From: a virus
DNA: 26,195 nt
Virus record (IMG/VR): IMGVR_UViG_3300046468_002127
Span: 1 to 26,195 of that record
Direction: 5' to 3' (one strand)
Shown here: in pieces, positions 22,854 to 26,195 of the stretch
Numbering within the stretch: the stretch's first letter is position 1
How the letters are laid out: each line of letters starts with the position of its first letter
Translations under genes and position numbers: made by a program
Notes under the pieces: generated by a model
The model's database searches: none
Told to the model about the DNA's origin: nothing
The model's input: the letters and a program-made list of their open reading frames with translations, nothing else

Positions 22854-24224
22854 TCAGTAATTCTGATTTTCCCAAGCCGCTGTTCTACCCTTACGCTCTA
22901 CAGAATCTGATACATCAGGCCTGTTCGCACCCGAAGGATAAGCACTGTCTCCAATAAGAGGATACTTAGCATCAGATCTCGCAGTGTAAGTGTCTCTCTG
23001 TGGCCAATACCCATACTGAGTCTTTGCCCAATATACAGGAACTCCGTCTACAGGGAAGTTATATCTCATATCTCCGCTGTCAAGATAAGCAATGTTAAAG
23101 TGTTGCTGGAGAATATTACCTCTATTAGAAGGGTATCTGACAGCACCTATAGAGTACCTGTCATTGTTAGTCTTAACAATGAAGTCCTTCTGAGACACGA
23201 TAGGACTAGGTCCGATCCAGATCTCATAGGAGTGTTCTTTACGCCGACCTCTGTCTTCTTGAACAATCCTCTTCTCCGTCTCATCCGTAGCAATGATGAT
23301 GTCATAAGGGCCTTCATAGCCACCTTTAATCCCTGTACCAAAACAGATCTTGCAAAGGCTGTCAGGTTGCTTCCCATACGATAATGTCTCCCTGTTGAAA
23401 GCTGTACAGAAGCAAGGCTCTCCCACTTGCTTACGGGTGAACAACTTAACCCTCTCACCGCTTTGCTCTAAGATCCAATTGTTCCTACGGATGCCTTCTC
23501 TCCAGATGTAGTCGATCTTCTCAACCTCCCTGTCAGAGAAAGGTTGACATTGATCCAACGGGGTCTCATGGAGTCTCCCTGTTAGAGGATCTTCTGCCAC
23601 TGTAGTAAGTCTATAGAAGTCTCTCCTGTCCACGCCAACGCCAAGTCTTGTGCTTGGATCGTATGCTAGGTAGCTGACTTTAACTACAGACTGATCTGTG
23701 ATCTCTAGAATGTTGCTCTCTCTAAGAGTGACGGCATCAGTTGTCGGAACACCTCTGTAGTAGAGAACCACTTGTCGCAGGTCGCCCAAGACTCTCGCGA
23801 CGGGTATGACTTCACCGTCTACCGTAACGACTACATCTTTGGACGAGTCTGCTGAATCATATATGCCATTGAGTTTAGCGATAGGGTACTTTGTAAGGAA
23901 GCGATAAGGGTCTTCTGCTTGCCCGCCTCTGGAGATCCATGCGGAGCCTTGTACTACTTCCTCATGGACAGTCCAAGTATGCATTTGATCCCTATAGAGA
24001 TTACCTCCTACAGGGACTACGTTTACTCTATAGTATGTTCCTCTATCAGAGTTACTCGATCTGTATATATTGACCCCTCTGATGATCCAGCCTTCATTGC
24101 CGTGAAGCAATGCTGGGTTATCCCATCGCACGTCGATCTCTCCTTTTTTGAAGGGAGAGACAGCGATTGTGTTCTTAGGAGGGAGTGGCCAAGGGCTTCT
24201 ACTGTTGTACCATCCATGTGACAT
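22854..24224 (-). CDS. Virion structural protein with a zinc-binding Cys cluster
   Basis: The 456-residue product has a fibronectin-like N-terminal beta domain of about 100 residues (EIDVRWDNPALL, WIIRGVNIYRSSNSD, YYRVNVVPVGG). A middle beta domain follows (DVVVTVDGEVIPVARVLGDL). Four cysteines, C271-x-C273 and C291-x2-C294, are followed by FGTGIKGGY, a probable zinc knuckle similar to the CxxCxGTG elements seen in other phage structural proteins. More strands follow to the C-terminus. There is no enzyme motif. GAGAGGAT supports the start. It is probably a tail, baseplate or neck component; which one is not clear. Confidence 0.78.
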   Translation of the reverse strand: MSHGWYNSRSPWPLPPKNTIAVSPFKKGEIDVRWDNPALLHGNEGWIIRGVNIYRSSNSDRGTYYRVNVVPVGGNLYRDQMHTWTVHEEVVQGSAWISRGGQAEDPYRFLTKYPIAKLNGIYDSADSSKDVVVTVDGEVIPVARVLGDLRQVVLYYRGVPTTDAVTLRESNILEITDQSVVKVSYLAYDPSTRLGVGVDRRDFYRLTTVAEDPLTGRLHETPLDQCQPFSDREVEKIDYIWREGIRRNNWILEQSGERVKLFTRKQVGEPCFCTAFNRETLSYGKQPDSLCKICFGTGIKGGYEGPYDIIIATDETEKRIVQEDRGRRKEHSYEIWIGPSPIVSQKDFIVKTNNDRYSIGAVRYPSNRGNILQQHFNIAYLDSGDMRYNFPVDGVPVYWAKTQYGYWPQRDTYTARSDAKYPLIGDSAYPSGANRPDVSDSVERKGRTAAWENQNY

Positions 24225-24268
24225 AGCTCATATCCTCTCATCTTTAGCTATGTGAGAGGTATATAAAC

Positions 24269-24306
24269 AAAAAAAGAGCCCCACCCCCCGTTAGGGGAGC
24301 AGGGCT
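24269..24306 (-). terminator. Rho-independent terminator after the first pentapeptide gene
   Basis: On the minus strand AGCCCTGCTCCCC pairs with GGGGGGTGGGGCT (three G-U pairs) around a TAAC loop, then C and seven T. It ends the 24344-25183 gene. Confidence 0.9.
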
Positions 24307-24343
24307 TCCTTAAATCTGATCTATGCCTCAGTACGGCGATATC

Positions 24344-25183
24344 TTACTTGTCGAGATCTCTCTTGAGAACTTTAATCTCTCTCTGAAGCTCTCGGTTCAT
24401 CTCACTAGCTACGCGAATCTGCGAAGCCCTTTTACCTCTGCTGAAGAGCTTCTTCAGATAATTAAGACCCTTACCTAAAACAGAATACTTCTTCTCGATC
24501 TCCCCTTGGAGGTCGTCGAGGATGTTTTCATACTCTCTAACGTAATCAGGTTGAGCTTGTAGAGATCCCACTTCTTGAGCGAGAGCTTCCAGCTCCTTGT
24601 CTTTCTTAGCTCTGGAGACACGTTTGGTGACATCTTGGATTGTCTCTCTTCGGGCTTTTTCCTCTACCGTCTCCCCTTTGTGGAGAAATTTATCAGAGAT
24701 GGACAGAGGTATGCCTTTCGCACCTGTCAGATCCGCTCCCTTGAGTTTCGCACCTGTCAGATCCGCACCCGTGAGATCCGCATCGTCTAGTTTTGCTCCT
24801 TCAAGATCCGCATCTTTGAGAATCGCATTAGTAAGAATCGCACCCCAGAAATCCGCACCCCTGAGATCCGCTTTGCTGAGATTCGCATCACTGAAATTCG
24901 CATCTATGAGTTTCGCATCTATAAGATACGCACCTGTGAGATACGCATCCCTGAGCCGAGCACCTGTAAGTGTAGTATGAGAGAGATCCGCACCTATAAG
25001 TTCCGCATGATTGAGATACGCACCGTCAAGATCCGCACCTGATAGTTTCGCATCTTTGAGATCCGCACCTACAAGATCCGCACGCGATAGTTTCGCATCT
25101 ATAAGATTCGCACCTGAAAGATCCGCGTAGTGAAGATCCTTATCTCCATAGAGGGCTCTTTTTAAGTCGTTTGGGTTAGCCAT
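24344..25183 (-). CDS. Pentapeptide-repeat protein with coiled coil and RASQIR end
   Basis: Most of the product, about residues 15-150, is pentapeptide repeats of the A(D/N/K)LxxA type (ADLSGANLIDAKLSRADLVG), folding into a right-handed beta-helix. An HKGETVEEKARRETIQD linker and a charged coiled coil follow, and then LFSRGKRASQIRVASEM and a final helix. Some family members (Qnr, MfpA) mimic DNA and protect or inhibit gyrase; no such role can be read here. AAGG abuts the first ATG (25192), so I prefer the second ATG at 25183 (279 residues, MANPNDLKRALYGD). The coiled coil and RASQIR part match the 6677-8050 protein. It ends at the terminator at 24269. Confidence 0.85.
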   Translation of the reverse strand: MANPNDLKRALYGDKDLHYADLSGANLIDAKLSRADLVGADLKDAKLSGADLDGAYLNHAELIGADLSHTTLTGARLRDAYLTGAYLIDAKLIDANFSDANLSKADLRGADFWGAILTNAILKDADLEGAKLDDADLTGADLTGAKLKGADLTGAKGIPLSISDKFLHKGETVEEKARRETIQDVTKRVSRAKKDKELEALAQEVGSLQAQPDYVREYENILDDLQGEIEKKYSVLGKGLNYLKKLFSRGKRASQIRVASEMNRELQREIKVLKRDLDK

Positions 25184-25202
25184 TGTTTTCATCCTTAGTT
25201 GA

Positions 25203-25224
25203 TTTCATGTATCTCTATTATCAA
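25203..25224 (-). promoter_or_regulatory. TTGATAATAG element upstream of the pentapeptide gene
   Basis: On the minus strand it reads TTGATAATAG-AGATAC-ATGAAA, closely matching the 12047 copy. It lies between the terminator of the upstream gene and the ATG at 25183, the expected place for a promoter. Confidence 0.5.
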
Positions 25225-25252
25225 TTCTCCACAAGGACACCTATATATAAAC

Positions 25253-25290
25253 AAAAAACCCCTACCCCCCAATAATAGGGGGCAGGGCTT
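25253..25290 (-). terminator. Rho-independent terminator after the second pentapeptide gene
   Basis: On the minus strand the hairpin AGCCCTGCCCCC-TATTATT-GGGGGGTAGGGG (one G-U pair) is followed by six T. It ends the 25316 gene and shares its stem sequence with the terminators at 15457 and 24269. Confidence 0.88.
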
Positions 25291-25315
25291 CCTTAAACTC
25301 TAGTACTGCGATATC

Positions 25316-26195
25316 TTACTTGTTGAGGTCTCTCTTCAGCTCACTGATCTCTCTCTGAATTTCTCTATTCATCTCACTAGCTACGCGGATCTGCGAAGCC
25401 CTTTTACCTCTGCTGAAGAGCTTCTTCAGATAATTAAGACCCTTACCTAAAACAGAATACTTCTCCTCGATTTCAGTTTGCAGGTCTTCGAGGACTTTTC
25501 CGTACTCTTTAACATAATCAGGTTGAGCTTGTAGAGAACCCACTTCTTGAGCGAGAGCTTCCAGCTCCTTGTCTTTCTTAGCTTTGGAGACACGTTTGGT
25601 GACATCTTGGATTGTCTCTCTTCGGGCTTTTTCCTCTACCGTCTCTCCTTTGTGGGGGAATCTATCAGATATGGACAGAGGTATACCTATCGCACCTTGA
25701 AGATCCGCTCCATTGAGTTTCGCATCTGTCAGATCCGCACCTGAAAGATCCGCAAGATTGAGATCCGCACCGCCAAGATTCGCATTAGTAAGAATAGCAC
25801 CTATAAGTTTAGCCTGATGGAGATTCGCACGTCTGAGATCCGCTTTACTTAAGTTAGCACGTTCAAGTTTCGCATTTATGAGTTCCGCATTAGTAAGGAT
25901 CGCTCTTCCAAGCTTCGCATCTGTCAGATCCGCACCTGATAGATCCGCACCTATAAGATTCGCACCCCAGAGTTTCGCTTTGCTGAGTTTCGCTTTGCTG
26001 AGTTTCGCTTTGCTGAGTTTCGCATCTATAAGATTCGCACCTTTGAGTTTCGCATCTATAAGATACGCACCTTGAAGACTCGCACCAATGAGTTTCGCAT
26101 TGTTGAGATCCGCACCTGTCAGATCCGCATCCCAGAGACCCGCATCCCTGAGATCCGCATTTCTGAGATCCGCATTTGTGAGATCCGCTCTGGGA
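25316..26195 (-). CDS. Pentapeptide-repeat protein, N-terminus beyond the right edge
   Basis: The minus-strand frame is open from the stop at 25316 to the window edge (293 codons) with no start inside, so the N-terminus lies outside. About 160 residues of pentapeptide repeats (ADLxxANLxxA type) are followed by HKGETVEEKARRETIQD, coiled coil, LFSRGKRASQIRVASEM and a final helix. Its last 120 or so codons are almost identical in DNA to those of the 24344 gene, while the repeat part differs. A GTG at 25543 inside the coiled coil could be misread as a start, but the reading frame upstream is clearly protein-coding. Function as for its twin. Confidence 0.85.
   Translation of the reverse strand, partial: PRADLTNADLRNADLRDAGLWDADLTGADLNNAKLIGASLQGAYLIDAKLKGANLIDAKLSKAKLSKAKLSKAKLWGANLIGADLSGADLTDAKLGRAILTNAELINAKLERANLSKADLRRANLHQAKLIGAILTNANLGGADLNLADLSGADLTDAKLNGADLQGAIGIPLSISDRFPHKGETVEEKARRETIQDVTKRVSKAKKDKELEALAQEVGSLQAQPDYVKEYGKVLEDLQTEIEEKYSVLGKGLNYLKKLFSRGKRASQIRVASEMNREIQREISELKRDLNK
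25970..26023 (-). repeat. Perfect 15-base tandem repeat inside the pentapeptide gene
   Basis: The unit GAGTTTCGCTTTGCT (plus strand) occurs three times without change, followed by a partial fourth copy. It encodes three identical pentapeptides in phase with the solenoid, suggesting recent slippage or expansion. Confidence 0.95.

Noticed and set aside
23919-24221. Antisense ORFs of 72-103 codons inside the large structural genes (also at 746, 2496, 3445, 4123, 23147)
   Set aside because: They are shadows of long, well-supported coding frames, with no ribosome-binding sites and skewed composition.
24597-24980. Plus-strand ORF of 127 codons opposite the pentapeptide gene
   Set aside because: Its SAPxRSAP-type repeats are the complement of the pentapeptide codons; no ribosome-binding site.
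24700-26195. Regular repeats of about 15 bases (for example AGATCCGCACC) that could suggest a CRISPR array or satellite DNA
   Set aside because: They are in phase with one open minus-strand frame and encode A(D/N)LxxA pentapeptides; there are no 25-40 base repeats with unique spacers.
1-26195. tRNA or rRNA genes and attachment sites
   Set aside because: No cloverleaf with a CCA end or GTTC-type T-loop, no rRNA-like stretch and no integrase or flanking direct repeats were seen by eye; a tRNA-finding program would be decisive.

Overview
The window looks like part of a contractile-tailed (myovirus-type) phage genome, probably a large one, or a prophage of one. Evidence: a tail sheath protein (N-terminal PGVYTS segment, typical sheath C-terminal core), several large virion-type proteins on the minus strand, an ATP-dependent DNA ligase, an orphan cytosine-C5 methyltransferase, dense packing with 4-nt ATGA overlaps, and strong Shine-Dalgarno sites (AAGGAG/GGAGG). 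I see no integrase, rRNA, tRNA or bacterial housekeeping gene. The host cannot be named from the sequence.

Layout. 1-9201 is a minus-strand structural block: a partial tagged protein at the left edge, a giant 1603-residue tail sheath, a zinc-ribbon protein, a small tagged protein, a beta-solenoid/coiled-coil protein and a large virion-type protein. One small plus-strand gene (5910-6191) interrupts it. 9376-10555 is a plus-strand DNA cytosine methyltransferase split by a frameshift at an A6 run and followed by a short remnant of a ykuK-like gene. 10660-12024 is minus strand again: a tagged protein and a SWIM-type zinc-finger pair. 12116-15427 is mostly plus strand and looks non-structural: an intact ykuK/DUF458 gene, small unknowns and DNA ligase, closed by a strong terminator at 15457-15496. 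15543-17583 (plus) holds a tandem pair of paralogous hydrophobic proteins. 17580-22230 (minus) holds a tagged protein, an actin-like ATPase and a coupled three-gene operon whose outer two genes are a second hydrophobic pair. 22276-24224 holds a candidate tail-completion protein and a zinc-binding structural protein. 24344-26195 holds two tandem pentapeptide-repeat proteins, the second cut by the right edge. No stretch over 300 bases lacks a gene.

The most unusual feature is a short modular tag, roughly [ST]AxQxIAxLExRIAxLEKxA, at the N-terminus of six otherwise different proteins (starts at 531, 6601, 11259, 18587, 20615, 22230). In two of them the tag is encoded by the same 53 bases while the rest of each gene is unrelated. 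A second motif, LFxxGxRASQIRxASxM, lies at the end of both pentapeptide proteins and inside the 6677-8050 protein, and an IRLAS version sits at the N-terminus of the two plus-strand hydrophobic proteins. By analogy with the capsid-targeting sequences of T4 internal proteins, I infer a shared system that sends many cargo proteins (membrane-active, solenoid and others) into the virion, possibly with trimming by a prohead protease. That role is not shown by the sequence. Other notable items are the oversized sheath, the actin-like ATPase with an altered phosphate-2 loop and a palindrome at its ribosome-binding site, and the methyltransferase/ykuK junction scar.
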